A DNA stretch of 64,000 bases, taken from NCBI GenBank assembly GCA_017391465.1, contig JAFOYH010000045.1, forward strand, positions 1 to 64,000. Direction: 5' to 3'. The DNA is from Lachnospiraceae bacterium. GTDB lineage: Bacteria; Bacillota_A; Clostridia; Lachnospirales; Lachnospiraceae. The translations under genes were made by a program, and so were the position numbers. Shown one piece after another: positions 17,939-26,691 of this stretch; position 1 is the first letter of the stretch; every line of letters begins with the position of its first letter. The notes under the pieces are model-generated. The model was not told the DNA's origin and did no database searches. It saw only the letters and a list, made by a program, of their open reading frames with translations.

Positions 17939-19048
17939 ATGGAAGACAATAAATTATTGTTTGCAAAAAAACTTGAAGAATTGGTAGCAACTGCCAAAAA
18001 GAAAAAGAATGTTCTGGAACATCAGGAAGTTTTGGACGCATTCAGTGCAATGCCATTGGATGCAGACCAGAGTGAAAAGATTTTTGATTATCTGGAAGCA
18101 AAAGGGATTGATATTCTCAGAGTAAGTAATGATGACAGTGATGCGGATTTCCTTATTGATGTGGATGATGATGATGATATCCGAGTGGATGATTCAGACC
18201 TTTCCGTTCCAGATGGAATTAATATTGAAGATCCGGTACGTCAGTATTTAAAAGAAATTGGTAACATTCAGTTGTTATCCGCAGAAGAAGAAGCGGAATT
18301 GGCGCGTAAGATGGGCGAAGGCGATGAAGAAGCCAAGAAACATCTGACAGAAGCAAACCTGCGTCTTGTTGTCAGCATTGCAAAACGTTATGTTGGCCGC
18401 GGGATGAGTTTTCTTGATCTCATTCAGGAAGGCAATATTGGTTTGATGAAAGCGGTTGATAAATTCGATTATACAAAAGGGTATAAGTTCAGCACATATG
18501 CGACATGGTGGATCCGTCAGGCGATTACAAGAGGTTTGGCAGATTACTCCAGAACCATTCGTATTCCGGTACATATGGTTGAAACAATCAATAAAACCAT
18601 TCGTGTATCCCGTAAATTGCTTGCAGAGTACGGACGTGAACCGACTTCTGAAGAAATTGCAAAAGTTATGGGTGTACCGGTTGAAAAAGTGGATGATATC
18701 TTAAAGATTTCTAAAGAACCTGTGTCTATGGATACACCGATTGGTGAAGAAGAAGATAGTCATTTAGGAGACTTTATTGAGGATAAATCAACACTTCAGC
18801 CGGAACAGCATGCTGCGGATGAAATGTTAAAAGAAGAACTTGAGGTTGCACTCCAGTCTTTGACAGAGAGAGAACAGAAGGTTATTCGTTTGCGCTTTGG
18901 TCTTGAAGATGGAAAGGCCAGAACATTGGAGGAAGTTGGTCAGGAATTCTCTGTAACACGTGAGAGAATTCGTCAGATCGAAGCAAAAGCATTGCGTAAA
19001 CTTCGTCATCCTCAGAGAAGCAAAAAGTTGAAAGATTTTCTTGCATAA
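17939..19048 (+). CDS. rpoD: Primary sigma factor RpoD (sigma-A)
   Basis: Housekeeping sigma-70 factor, 369 aa. Region 1.1 is short and acidic (runs of Asp near residues 75-90). Region 1.2 begins [11 protein letters not shown]. Region 2 has [22 protein letters not shown], then [15 protein letters not shown] for -10 recognition. Region 3 has [19 protein letters not shown]. Region 4 ends in the [23 protein letters not shown]. In many Firmicutes rpoD follows dnaG; here dnaG is absent and the gene sits between rpoZ and priA. A GGGG-type ribosome site precedes the ATG. Confidence 0.96.
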   Translation: MEDNKLLFAKKLEELVATAKKKKNVLEHQEVLDAFSAMPLDADQSEKIFDYLEAKGIDILRVSNDDSDADFLIDVDDDDDIRVDDSDLSVPDGINIEDPVRQYLKEIGNIQLLSAEEEAELARKMGEGDEEAKKHLTEANLRLVVSIAKRYVGRGMSFLDLIQEGNIGLMKAVDKFDYTKGYKFSTYATWWIRQAITRGLADYSRTIRIPVHMVETINKTIRVSRKLLAEYGREPTSEEIAKVMGVPVEKVDDILKISKEPVSMDTPIGEEEDSHLGDFIEDKSTLQPEQHAADEMLKEELEVALQSLTEREQKVIRLRFGLEDGKARTLEEVGQEFSVTRERIRQIEAKALRKLRHPQRSKKLKDFLA

Positions 19049-19062
19049 TCAAATAAAAAATT

Positions 19063-19115
19063 AAGGATACCGGGGATGTTAATGTTTTCATACGTTGAAC
19101 GTCTGCGGTATTCTT
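19063..19115 (+). other. Hairpin between rpoD and priA
   Basis: AAGGATACCG (19063-19072) pairs with CGGTATTCTT (19106-19115), with one G-U, around a loop of about 33 nt that contains a smaller ACGT/ACGT pair. No T-tract follows, so processing or stabilisation is more likely than termination. Confidence 0.4.
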
Positions 19116-19155
19116 GAGTTACAGGCAAAAGTGTGAAAAGTTCCGGAGGGATAGA

Positions 19156-21381
19156 GTGAGGTACGCAGACGTTATTGTTGATATATCATTGGATGCTTTG
19201 GACCGGGTGTTTCAATATAAGATTCCAGACGAATTGGAAAATCAGATATGTGTTGGAAGTCAGGTTGTGGTTCCTTTTGGAAAAGGAAATCGTCAGGTGA
19301 AGGGATATGTGATTCGTTTTTCGGATGAGACAGACTATGACGTACAAAGAATGAAAACAATTCATGCCTTGAAAAAAGATGGTATTCAAGTGGAATCTCA
19401 GATGATCGCGCTGGCAGCATGGATGCATCAGAATTACGGATGTACCATGGCCCAGGCATTAAAAACAGTTTTGAGTGTCAAACGTCAGATTCGCGGGGGA
19501 ACAAAAAAGGTTTTTTATTTAAATGTATCCAGAAAAGTCGCGGAGTCTGAGCTGAAAAAACTGGCTGTTCAACCAAGATTTGCCACGAGAGCCGCTATAT
19601 TGGCAGTGCTTTTGGATGTTCCCGAAGGAAAAGGTGTGTCGGAGGATGAAATTAAAAAACGTGTTCCGTCACCAGAGAATGGATTAAAAACACTTTTGAA
19701 ACACGATTTCATCCGTATAAGTGAAGATTCGGATTATCGAAATCCATATAGGAATGTTTTGGATGAAAAGTCGGTGGCGTTGACTTCGGAACAACAAAAA
19801 GTACTTGAAGATCTATGGAAAGATGAACGTAGAGTTCAGTTGATTTATGGTGTGACTGGAAGCGGAAAAACAGAAATTTATATGCAGTTGATTGAACATG
19901 TGATTCAGTCTGGGAAACAAGCCATTGTGCTTATTCCTGAGATTTCAATGACGTATCAGAATATTGCTCGTTTCAGAGGGCGCTTTGGTCATCGGGTTTC
20001 TGTTATGCATTCAAAAATGTCGGATGGGGAACGCTATGATCAATATGTACAGGCAAAGAATGGCGAAATCGACGTGATCATCGGGCCGCGATCTGCTTTA
20101 TTTGCACCCTTTATCAATTTGGGGCTGATCATTATTGATGAAGAACATGATACAGCTTATAAAAGTGACGTCACACCAAAGTATCATGCTATAGATGTTG
20201 CCGTACGTCGTGCATCCATGTGCGGATGCAAAGTGGTTTTAGGTTCAGCAACGCCTTCTGTGATTTCTTACGAACGCGGAATTCAGGGCATGTATGGTTT
20301 ACATCGACTGACAAAACGTGTCGCGGGAACACAGCGAATGGCACATACTTTGATCGTAGATCTTCGTGAAGAGTTGAAACAGAAGAATTATTCTGTTTTC
20401 AGCCGAAGTCTTCAGGAAGCAATTGAAGACCGATTAAATAAAAAAGAACAGATATTATTATTTCTAAATCGAAGAGGTTATGCAGGATTTATATCCTGCA
20501 GAAGCTGTGGTCATGTTGTAAGGTGTCCCCATTGCGATGTATCTATGACATTGCATAAAGATGTAGCCGATTATATGGAATGTCATTATTGCGGATGGAA
20601 GATTCCGGCACCGCACACATGTCCGGAATGTGGTTCGAAATATATCGGCTCCTTTGGCCTTGGTACACAAAAGATTGTTGAAATGTTAAATCGACGGTTT
20701 CCAACAGCCAGAGTTTTACGTGCGGATCGAGATGCGCTTCGTCAGAAAAACAGTCATCTCGAAGTGTTTCAGTCCTTTGCAAAAGGCGAAGCAGACATTC
20801 TTGTGGGTACACAGATGATTGTAAAGGGTCATGATTTTCCTAATGTCACCCTGGTTGGTGTGCTTGCAGCCGATTTGTCCATGTTTTCGGGAGATTATTT
20901 ATCATCCGAACGAACTTTTCAGCTGTTGACACAGGCTTCCGGCCGTGCAGGGCGAGGAATGAAAGAAGGACTGGCGATTATTCAAACGTATCAACCGGAA
21001 CATTATGCTGTAACAGCCGCTGCGGATCAGGATTATGAGAAGTTTTTTCAACATGAGAGATTATATCGTAAGCTCATGCATTATCCGCCATTTGGACAGT
21101 TTATGGTTGTTTTACTGGAGCATGAAGATGAAATGGTAGTTTTGGAAACAGCACAGAGATTATCTGAGATTATGCGTTCAGAAAAAACACTCGTTCTTCC
21201 GCCGACGGATGCGTTTCGTGCAAAAGAAAAAGGTTATTACCGAAAGGTGATTTATATAAAATCAAATGATTTAACTGTGTTGAAAGCGTGTCGTGAAAAG
21301 GCACAGAAAATGATTGCAAACAATGAACAGTTAAGACAAATGAACATTCAGTTTGATATGAATCCTGTGAATTTATATTAG
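19156..21381 (+). CDS. priA: Primosomal replication restart helicase PriA
   Basis: Superfamily 2 3'-5' helicase that reloads the replisome at stalled forks, 741 aa from GTG 19156. That start has GGAGG at 19145-19149, 6 bp upstream, and yields the conserved N-terminus RYADVIVDISLDALDRVFQY; the TTG at 19114 has no such site. The N-terminal DNA-binding region is followed by Walker A GVTGSGKTEIY, the DEEH box IIDEEHD and GSATPS. Four paired zinc cysteines follow (CRSCG, CPHCD, CHYCG, CPECG), then motif VI QASGRAGRG. It starts the priA-def-fmt block. The coaBC gene usually found just before priA is missing. Confidence 0.95.
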   Translation: MRYADVIVDISLDALDRVFQYKIPDELENQICVGSQVVVPFGKGNRQVKGYVIRFSDETDYDVQRMKTIHALKKDGIQVESQMIALAAWMHQNYGCTMAQALKTVLSVKRQIRGGTKKVFYLNVSRKVAESELKKLAVQPRFATRAAILAVLLDVPEGKGVSEDEIKKRVPSPENGLKTLLKHDFIRISEDSDYRNPYRNVLDEKSVALTSEQQKVLEDLWKDERRVQLIYGVTGSGKTEIYMQLIEHVIQSGKQAIVLIPEISMTYQNIARFRGRFGHRVSVMHSKMSDGERYDQYVQAKNGEIDVIIGPRSALFAPFINLGLIIIDEEHDTAYKSDVTPKYHAIDVAVRRASMCGCKVVLGSATPSVISYERGIQGMYGLHRLTKRVAGTQRMAHTLIVDLREELKQKNYSVFSRSLQEAIEDRLNKKEQILLFLNRRGYAGFISCRSCGHVVRCPHCDVSMTLHKDVADYMECHYCGWKIPAPHTCPECGSKYIGSFGLGTQKIVEMLNRRFPTARVLRADRDALRQKNSHLEVFQSFAKGEADILVGTQMIVKGHDFPNVTLVGVLAADLSMFSGDYLSSERTFQLLTQASGRAGRGMKEGLAIIQTYQPEHYAVTAAADQDYEKFFQHERLYRKLMHYPPFGQFMVVLLEHEDEMVVLETAQRLSEIMRSEKTLVLPPTDAFRAKEKGYYRKVIYIKSNDLTVLKACREKAQKMIANNEQLRQMNIQFDMNPVNLY

Positions 21382-21414
21382 TCTGAGAATTTATATTAAG
21401 ATGGAGGTAAGGTT

Positions 21415-21888
21415 ATGGCACTCAGAAAGATGAGATATGAAGGGGATCCTGTATTAAATAAAGTATGTAAAGAAGTTAAAGAGATGACACCACGTACAAG
21501 AGAATTGATTGAAGATATGCTTGATACTATGTACCATGAAAATGGTGTAGGTCTTGCGGCTCCACAGGTTGGTATCGTAAAGCGTATCTGTGTCATTGAT
21601 GTGGGTGAAGGACCTTTTGTTTTTATCAACCCGGAAATTATTGCGTCCAGCGGTGAACAGACAGATTCGGAAGGCTGTTTAAGTGTGCCTGGAAAAGCTG
21701 GTATGGTCACACGTCCAAATTATGTCAAAGCACGTGCTTTTGATGAAAATATGAAACCTTTTGAAATTGAAGGTGTAGGTCTTTTTGCTCGTGCAATGTG
21801 CCATGAATTTGACCATTTAGATGGACATTTGTATGTGGAAAAAGTTGAAGGCGAACTTCAGGATGTTTCTTATGAAGAAGGTGAATAA
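21415..21888 (+). CDS. def: Peptide deformylase
   Basis: Metalloenzyme that removes the formyl group from nascent N-terminal methionine, 157 aa. All three motifs are present: GVGLAAPQVG, EGCLSVPG and the metal-binding HEFDHLDG. A GGAGG lies 7 bp before the ATG. It is paired with fmt 2 bp downstream, which makes the formyl-Met-tRNA whose formyl group this enzyme later removes. Confidence 0.97.
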   Translation: MALRKMRYEGDPVLNKVCKEVKEMTPRTRELIEDMLDTMYHENGVGLAAPQVGIVKRICVIDVGEGPFVFINPEIIASSGEQTDSEGCLSVPGKAGMVTRPNYVKARAFDENMKPFEIEGVGLFARAMCHEFDHLDGHLYVEKVEGELQDVSYEEGE

Positions 21889-21890
21889 TT

Positions 21891-22820
21891 ATGAAAGTTG
21901 TTTTTATGGGTACACCGGATTTTGCAGTGCCAACATTGGAAAAAATCATCGCAGCCGGACATGAAGTCATTGGTGTTGTTACACAGCCGGATAAAGCGAA
22001 GGGAAGAGGCAAAAAAGTTGTGTTTCCTCCGGTTAAAGAAAAAGCTTTGGAACATAATCTGATGGTATATCAGCCAAGAAGAGCACGAGAACCGGAATTT
22101 ATTGAACAGATGCGCGCGTTGAATCCGGATGTGATGGTTGTTGTTGCTTTTGGTCAGATTTTGCCAAAAGACATTTTGGATATTCCAAAATACGGCTGCA
22201 TCAACGTTCATGCATCTCTTCTTCCAAAATATCGTGGTGCTGCACCCATCCAATGGGCGGTGATTAATGGAGAAACTGTCAGTGGTGTAACAACCATGCA
22301 GATGGATATTGGTCTGGATACAGGTGATATGCTTCTTAAAGCAGAAGTTCCTTTGGCAGACGATGAGACTGGTGGAAGCCTTTTTGATAAGTTAAGCACA
22401 TTAGGTGGCGAATTACTTATTGAAACATTGGATAAAATAGAGGCTGGAGATATTCATCCGGAAAAACAGGATGACAGTCAGGCTGGGGAATATGCACGTA
22501 CATTGGACAAAGCTTTAGGAAAAGTAGATTTTTCCATGTCAGCTGTTTCTATTGAACGTTTAATCCGTGGATTAAATCCATGGCCAAGTGCGTATACCTA
22601 TTATAATGGCAAAACAATGAAACTTTGGAAAGCAGAAATTGTTCCGGGAACGGATGCGACACCTGGACAGATTATTTTTGTTGATAAGCAGAGCTTTACC
22701 GTACAGACAGGCGAAGGTGGACTTCGCGTTATGGAGCTTCAGATGGAAGGAAAGAAACGTATGGACGCAGGTGCCTTCCTGCGTGGATGTGCGTTGTCTG
22801 TCGGAGAAATGCTCGGATAG
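21891..22820 (+). CDS. fmt: Methionyl-tRNA formyltransferase
   Basis: Transfers a formyl group from 10-formyl-THF to Met-tRNA(fMet), 309 aa. The Rossmann start KVVFMGTPDFAVPTLEKII, the catalytic Asn-His pair in INVHASLLPKYRGAAPI and the Asp in MDIGLDTGDML are visible. The C-terminal OB-like domain contains RLIRGLNPWPSAYTY. It starts 2 bp after def with a GAAGGTG site within the def end. Normal length and no anomalies. Confidence 0.97.
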   Translation: MKVVFMGTPDFAVPTLEKIIAAGHEVIGVVTQPDKAKGRGKKVVFPPVKEKALEHNLMVYQPRRAREPEFIEQMRALNPDVMVVVAFGQILPKDILDIPKYGCINVHASLLPKYRGAAPIQWAVINGETVSGVTTMQMDIGLDTGDMLLKAEVPLADDETGGSLFDKLSTLGGELLIETLDKIEAGDIHPEKQDDSQAGEYARTLDKALGKVDFSMSAVSIERLIRGLNPWPSAYTYYNGKTMKLWKAEIVPGTDATPGQIIFVDKQSFTVQTGEGGLRVMELQMEGKKRMDAGAFLRGCALSVGEMLG

Positions 22821-22832
22821 GAGTTGAGTCGT

Positions 22833-23564
22833 ATGTATGGTTTTGGTGGACATTATGGTTATTATCCGGGATTTTATTTGGATCCAACGTATATTTTGAT
22901 CCTTATTGGTGCGATTATTTCGATGTGGGCATCGGCCAGAGTTAAATCAACCTATGCAAAATATGACAGAGAACATAATCTGCGCGGCATTACAGGAGCA
23001 CAGGTTGCAGAGATGATCCTGCGTCAGGCGGGAATCTATGATGTTACCGTACAGAGAGTCGCTGGGAACCTGACCGATCATTATGATCCGTCACAGAGAG
23101 TGCTCAGACTGTCAGAGAGTGTTTTTGGAAGAGCAACGGTTGCCGCAGTAGGCGTTGCTGCTCATGAATGTGGACACGCCATTCAGCATCATCAGGGATA
23201 TGCACCTTTGCAGATGCGTACGACATTGGTACCGATCTGCAATTTTGGAAATATGATCAGTTGGCCGTTAATCCTTTTGGGGGTTATTCTTGGATGGAAT
23301 CAGACATTGATCCGTGTGGGAATTATTCTGTTTTGTGCCGTTGTTTTATTCCAGCTGATCACATTGCCTGTGGAATTTAATGCATCTTCCAGAGCCTTAT
23401 CGATTCTTGAAACATCAGGAATCCTTCATGGTGAGGAAAATGAGGGGGCAAAAAAAGTTTTAAATGCGGCAGCGTTGACGTATGTTGCGGCAGCAGCCGC
23501 TTCGATTTTACAGTTATTGAGATTAGTTCTATTATTTGGAGGAAGAGGCCGACGTGATGACTAA
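22833..23564 (+). CDS. YugP-type membrane zinc metallopeptidase
   Basis: A 243-aa membrane protein of the YugP/zinc metallopeptidase type 2 family. The zinc site HECGHAIQHHQGY is near residue 110. It has an N-terminal helix (YILILIGAIISMWASARV), two mid helices (WPLILLGVILG, GIILFCAVVLFQLI) and one near the C-terminus. I choose ATG 22833 because AGGAG (22819-22823) is 9 bp upstream; the TTG at 22824 would abut it. Insertion between fmt and rsmB is common in Clostridia. The substrate is unknown. Confidence 0.88.
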   Translation: MYGFGGHYGYYPGFYLDPTYILILIGAIISMWASARVKSTYAKYDREHNLRGITGAQVAEMILRQAGIYDVTVQRVAGNLTDHYDPSQRVLRLSESVFGRATVAAVGVAAHECGHAIQHHQGYAPLQMRTTLVPICNFGNMISWPLILLGVILGWNQTLIRVGIILFCAVVLFQLITLPVEFNASSRALSILETSGILHGEENEGAKKVLNAAALTYVAAAAASILQLLRLVLLFGGRGRRDD

Positions 23565-24894
23565 TTCGGAAAATTTGAGAGATATTGTTTGCGATTTACT
23601 TATGGAAATTGAAAAATCGGGGACTCCGTCCCATGTGGCGATCCGCCGTATGCTTCAAAAGTACCAGTATCTTGGAAATAGTGAACGTCGTTTTATTACA
23701 CGATTGACAAAGGGAACTTTAGAACGTCGTGAAACATTGGATTGGATGATCAATCGATTTTCAAGTGTCAAAACGAAAAAGATGAAACCGGTCATACGAA
23801 CGATCCTTCGCATGTCGGTTTATCAGATGCAGTATATGGACAGTGTACCTGTATCAGCAATTTGCAATGAAGCCGTTAAACTTGCAAAAAAACGAGGATT
23901 TAAATCCCTGTCCGGCTTCGTCAATGGTATTCTTCGAAATATGGATCGTGAACCGGAAAAACTTGTGTTACCGAAAGATAATTTATCTGTGATTTATTCC
24001 CAGCCGGAATGGCTCGTTGAAGAATGGACTCAAACTTATGGTAAAGAAAAAACAAAATCCATGTTTGAATATTTCTTACAGGAACAGCCATTAACTGTGC
24101 GTGTGTGTCAGAATCGTGTCTCTATTGAAGAATTTAAACAGCGCATGGAAGATCAGGGAATTTTGGCTGTTCAGAATCCATGGGTTCCGGAAGCTTTTGA
24201 ACTGAAAGGGTATGATTATTTAGGAGCGTTGCCGGAATTTAATGATGGTCTGTGTACCGTACAGGATGTCAGTTCGATGTTTGTTGCCAAAGCGGCAGGT
24301 GTTCATCCATCCGATCAGGTGATTGATGTATGTGCGGCACCCGGTGGAAAAAGTATTCAGATCAGCGAGATGCTTGGAGATCATGGACAGATTGTTTCAA
24401 GAGACCTGACATGGGAAAAAGTAGAGTTGATTGAAGAAAATATTGCACGTCTGGGGGCAGAGCATATTCAGACGGAATGTCAGGATGCATTGGTTTTTGT
24501 TCCGGAAGATAAAGAAAAAGCCGATATTGTTATTGCAGATCTTCCGTGTTCCGGTCTGGGGGTTATCGGGCGAAAGGCCGATATTAAGTATCGAGTGACT
24601 AAAGAAGATATAGTTTCTCTTTCGAAGCTTCAGAGAGATATTTTGAATGTTGTTTCTGAATATGTAAAACCGAATGGAACATTGATTTACAGTACATGTA
24701 CTGTAAATATGGAAGAAAACCAGAAGAATGCAATCTGGTTTGAAAACAATTATCCATTTCAATTAGAAAGTCTTTCCGGACGAATTCCGGAAGAAATCTG
24801 TCCGGATACAGCAAAGAAAGGATATGTTCAGTTGCTTCCGGGTGAATACGGTACCGATGGATTTTTTATTGCTCGGTTTCGGAGGGTAAAATGA
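23557..24894 (+). CDS. rsmB: 16S rRNA (cytosine-967 C5) methyltransferase RsmB
   Basis: Methylates C967 of 16S rRNA, 445 aa. An N-terminal NusB-like helical domain (about 1-140) precedes the SAM-dependent catalytic domain. Motifs include CAAPGGKSIQISEM for SAM binding, ADLPCSGLGVIGRK with the catalytic or release Cys, and YSTCTVNMEENQ with the other Cys. The start is ATG 23557, with AAGAGG 8 bp upstream, overlapping the end of the protease gene by 8 bp. A TTG at 23536 is in frame but less likely. The stop overlaps rlmN. Confidence 0.94.
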   Translation: MTNSENLRDIVCDLLMEIEKSGTPSHVAIRRMLQKYQYLGNSERRFITRLTKGTLERRETLDWMINRFSSVKTKKMKPVIRTILRMSVYQMQYMDSVPVSAICNEAVKLAKKRGFKSLSGFVNGILRNMDREPEKLVLPKDNLSVIYSQPEWLVEEWTQTYGKEKTKSMFEYFLQEQPLTVRVCQNRVSIEEFKQRMEDQGILAVQNPWVPEAFELKGYDYLGALPEFNDGLCTVQDVSSMFVAKAAGVHPSDQVIDVCAAPGGKSIQISEMLGDHGQIVSRDLTWEKVELIEENIARLGAEHIQTECQDALVFVPEDKEKADIVIADLPCSGLGVIGRKADIKYRVTKEDIVSLSKLQRDILNVVSEYVKPNGTLIYSTCTVNMEENQKNAIWFENNYPFQLESLSGRIPEEICPDTAKKGYVQLLPGEYGTDGFFIARFRRVK

Positions 24895-25949
24895 TGCAGA
24901 AAAAAGATATTCGTTCGATGACACCAAAAGAATTGGAAACATTTGTGGTCGATGAATTAAAAGATAAAAAATTCAGAGCGAAACAGATTTATGACTGGAT
25001 GCATGTGAAACTGGTTCAGAGTTTTGATGAGATGTCCAATCTTTCAAAAGATTTGAGAAGTAAACTTCAAGAGACTGCGACACTTTGTCCATTGGAAATC
25101 GTGGATTGTCTCATATCTGAAATTGATGGAACACGAAAATATTTATTTCGACTGGAAGATGGAAGTATTATTGAAAGTGTTTTAATGAAATATAAACATG
25201 GAAATTCAGTATGTATTTCTTCTCAGGTAGGATGCCGCATGGGATGTCGCTTTTGTGCGTCTACATTGCTTGGGCTTGAACGTAATCTGAGGACAGCAGA
25301 GATGCTGGGACAGATTTATGCGATTCAGAGAGATTCGAGTGAACGTGTGTCTAACGTGGTTATTATGGGTACGGGTGAGCCAATGGACAATTATGATGCA
25401 GCGGTTCGCTTTATTCGTATGATCTCAGATGAACATGGTTTAAATATCAGTCAGAGAAATATTACGCTATCAACCTGCGGTTTGGTGCCTGAAATCTATC
25501 GTCTGGCTGATGAACATTTACAGATTACACTGGCGATTTCTCTGCATGCGTCCAATGATGAAAAACGTCAGTCGATGATGCCTGTTGCGAAACGTTATGA
25601 TATAGAAACCTTATTGAAGGCATGTAAATATTATTACGAAACCAACGGACGACGTCTGACATTTGAGTATAGCCTTGCTGCAGGTGTGAATGATTCCCCT
25701 GAAGATGCAAAAGCGTTGGCAGGTTTGTTAAAGGGATTCATGTGGCATGTGAATCTTATTCCAATCAATCCGGTAGAAGAAAGAAGTTATGTTCAGTCGG
25801 ATAGGAAATCCATTGTGAATTTCAAAAATAACCTTGAAAAATATGGGGGCAATGTTACAATTAGAAGAGAAATGGGACGGGATATACAGGCTGCCTGTGG
25901 ACAGCTTCGCCGTAGATATATGACGCAGATCGGAGAAAAGGAGGGATAA
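24891..25949 (+). CDS. rlmN: 23S rRNA/tRNA adenine-C2 methyltransferase RlmN
   Basis: Radical-SAM enzyme that methylates A2503 of 23S rRNA and A37 of some tRNAs, 352 aa. The [4Fe-4S] motif C-x3-C-x2-C is seen as GCRMGCRFCAS, and the second catalytic Cys in the C-terminal QAACGQL. Also conserved are VVIMGTGEPMDNY and LSLHASNDEKRQ-like ISLHASNDEKRQ. Start ATG 24891 has GGAGGG 5 bp upstream and overlaps the rsmB stop; ATG 24894 is equally possible. Confidence 0.96.
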   Translation: MMQKKDIRSMTPKELETFVVDELKDKKFRAKQIYDWMHVKLVQSFDEMSNLSKDLRSKLQETATLCPLEIVDCLISEIDGTRKYLFRLEDGSIIESVLMKYKHGNSVCISSQVGCRMGCRFCASTLLGLERNLRTAEMLGQIYAIQRDSSERVSNVVIMGTGEPMDNYDAAVRFIRMISDEHGLNISQRNITLSTCGLVPEIYRLADEHLQITLAISLHASNDEKRQSMMPVAKRYDIETLLKACKYYYETNGRRLTFEYSLAAGVNDSPEDAKALAGLLKGFMWHVNLIPINPVEERSYVQSDRKSIVNFKNNLEKYGGNVTIRREMGRDIQAACGQLRRRYMTQIGEKEG

Positions 25950-25950
25950 A

Positions 25951-26691
25951 ATGCGGGTATTTGGAAAGACAGACGTTGGTCTGGTTCGAAAAGTAAACCA
26001 GGATTTCATTTATTATTCTCGTGTGCCGGTAGGTGCTTTTCCGAATCTGTTTATTGTAGCAGATGGTATGGGTGGACATAATGCGGGAGATTTTGCGTCG
26101 CGTTATGCAGTAGAATGTTTTCTGGATTATATTCAGACATCTAAGCCAGATGCGTTGATTCGTATGGTTGATGAAGGTGTAAAATATGCCAATAGGAAGA
26201 TTATCGAGAAATCGGTGGAAAATCCGGCATATCGTGGAATGGGAACGACAATGGTCGTTGCATTTATTGAGGATAATCAGCTTTTTGTGGGCAATGTGGG
26301 CGATAGTCGCCTGTATTTATTAGATCAGGAAATCAATCAGGTAACAGAAGATCACTCTTTTGTAGAGACACTGGTGCGTGCAGGTGAATTAACACGTGAA
26401 CAGGCACGCAAACATCCGGATAAGAATATTATTACCCGGGCACTTGGAGCAGCCGAAAATGTCAAGATGGATTTCTTCGAAGTCGATCTTGAAAAAGGAG
26501 ATAAGATTTTGATGTGCTCGGACGGTTTATCAAATATGGTTGAAGAGGATGTCCTTTTTGATATTATTAAACATACATATATTGGTGATGTGGTTGATGA
26601 ATTAATTGAAGAAGCAAAGATAAATGGTGGATCAGACAATATAGCAGTCATTGTTATTGATCCTTTTGATGTGGAGGTGAATCGATGTTAA
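25951..26691 (+). CDS. stp: PP2C-family Ser/Thr protein phosphatase (Stp/PrpC)
   Basis: Metal-dependent phosphatase that reverses the action of the adjacent PASTA kinase, 246 aa. PP2C motifs are complete: FLIVADGMGGHNAG-type VADGMGGHNAGDFAS, GMGTTMVVAF, VGDSRLYLLD, CSDGLSNMVEE and GGSDNIAVIVID. These hold the Asp residues that bind the two metals. It starts 1 bp after rlmN with GGAGGG, and its stop overlaps the kinase start, so the opposing pair is co-translated. Confidence 0.96.
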   Translation: MRVFGKTDVGLVRKVNQDFIYYSRVPVGAFPNLFIVADGMGGHNAGDFASRYAVECFLDYIQTSKPDALIRMVDEGVKYANRKIIEKSVENPAYRGMGTTMVVAFIEDNQLFVGNVGDSRLYLLDQEINQVTEDHSFVETLVRAGELTREQARKHPDKNIITRALGAAENVKMDFFEVDLEKGDKILMCSDGLSNMVEEDVLFDIIKHTYIGDVVDELIEEAKINGGSDNIAVIVIDPFDVEVNRC

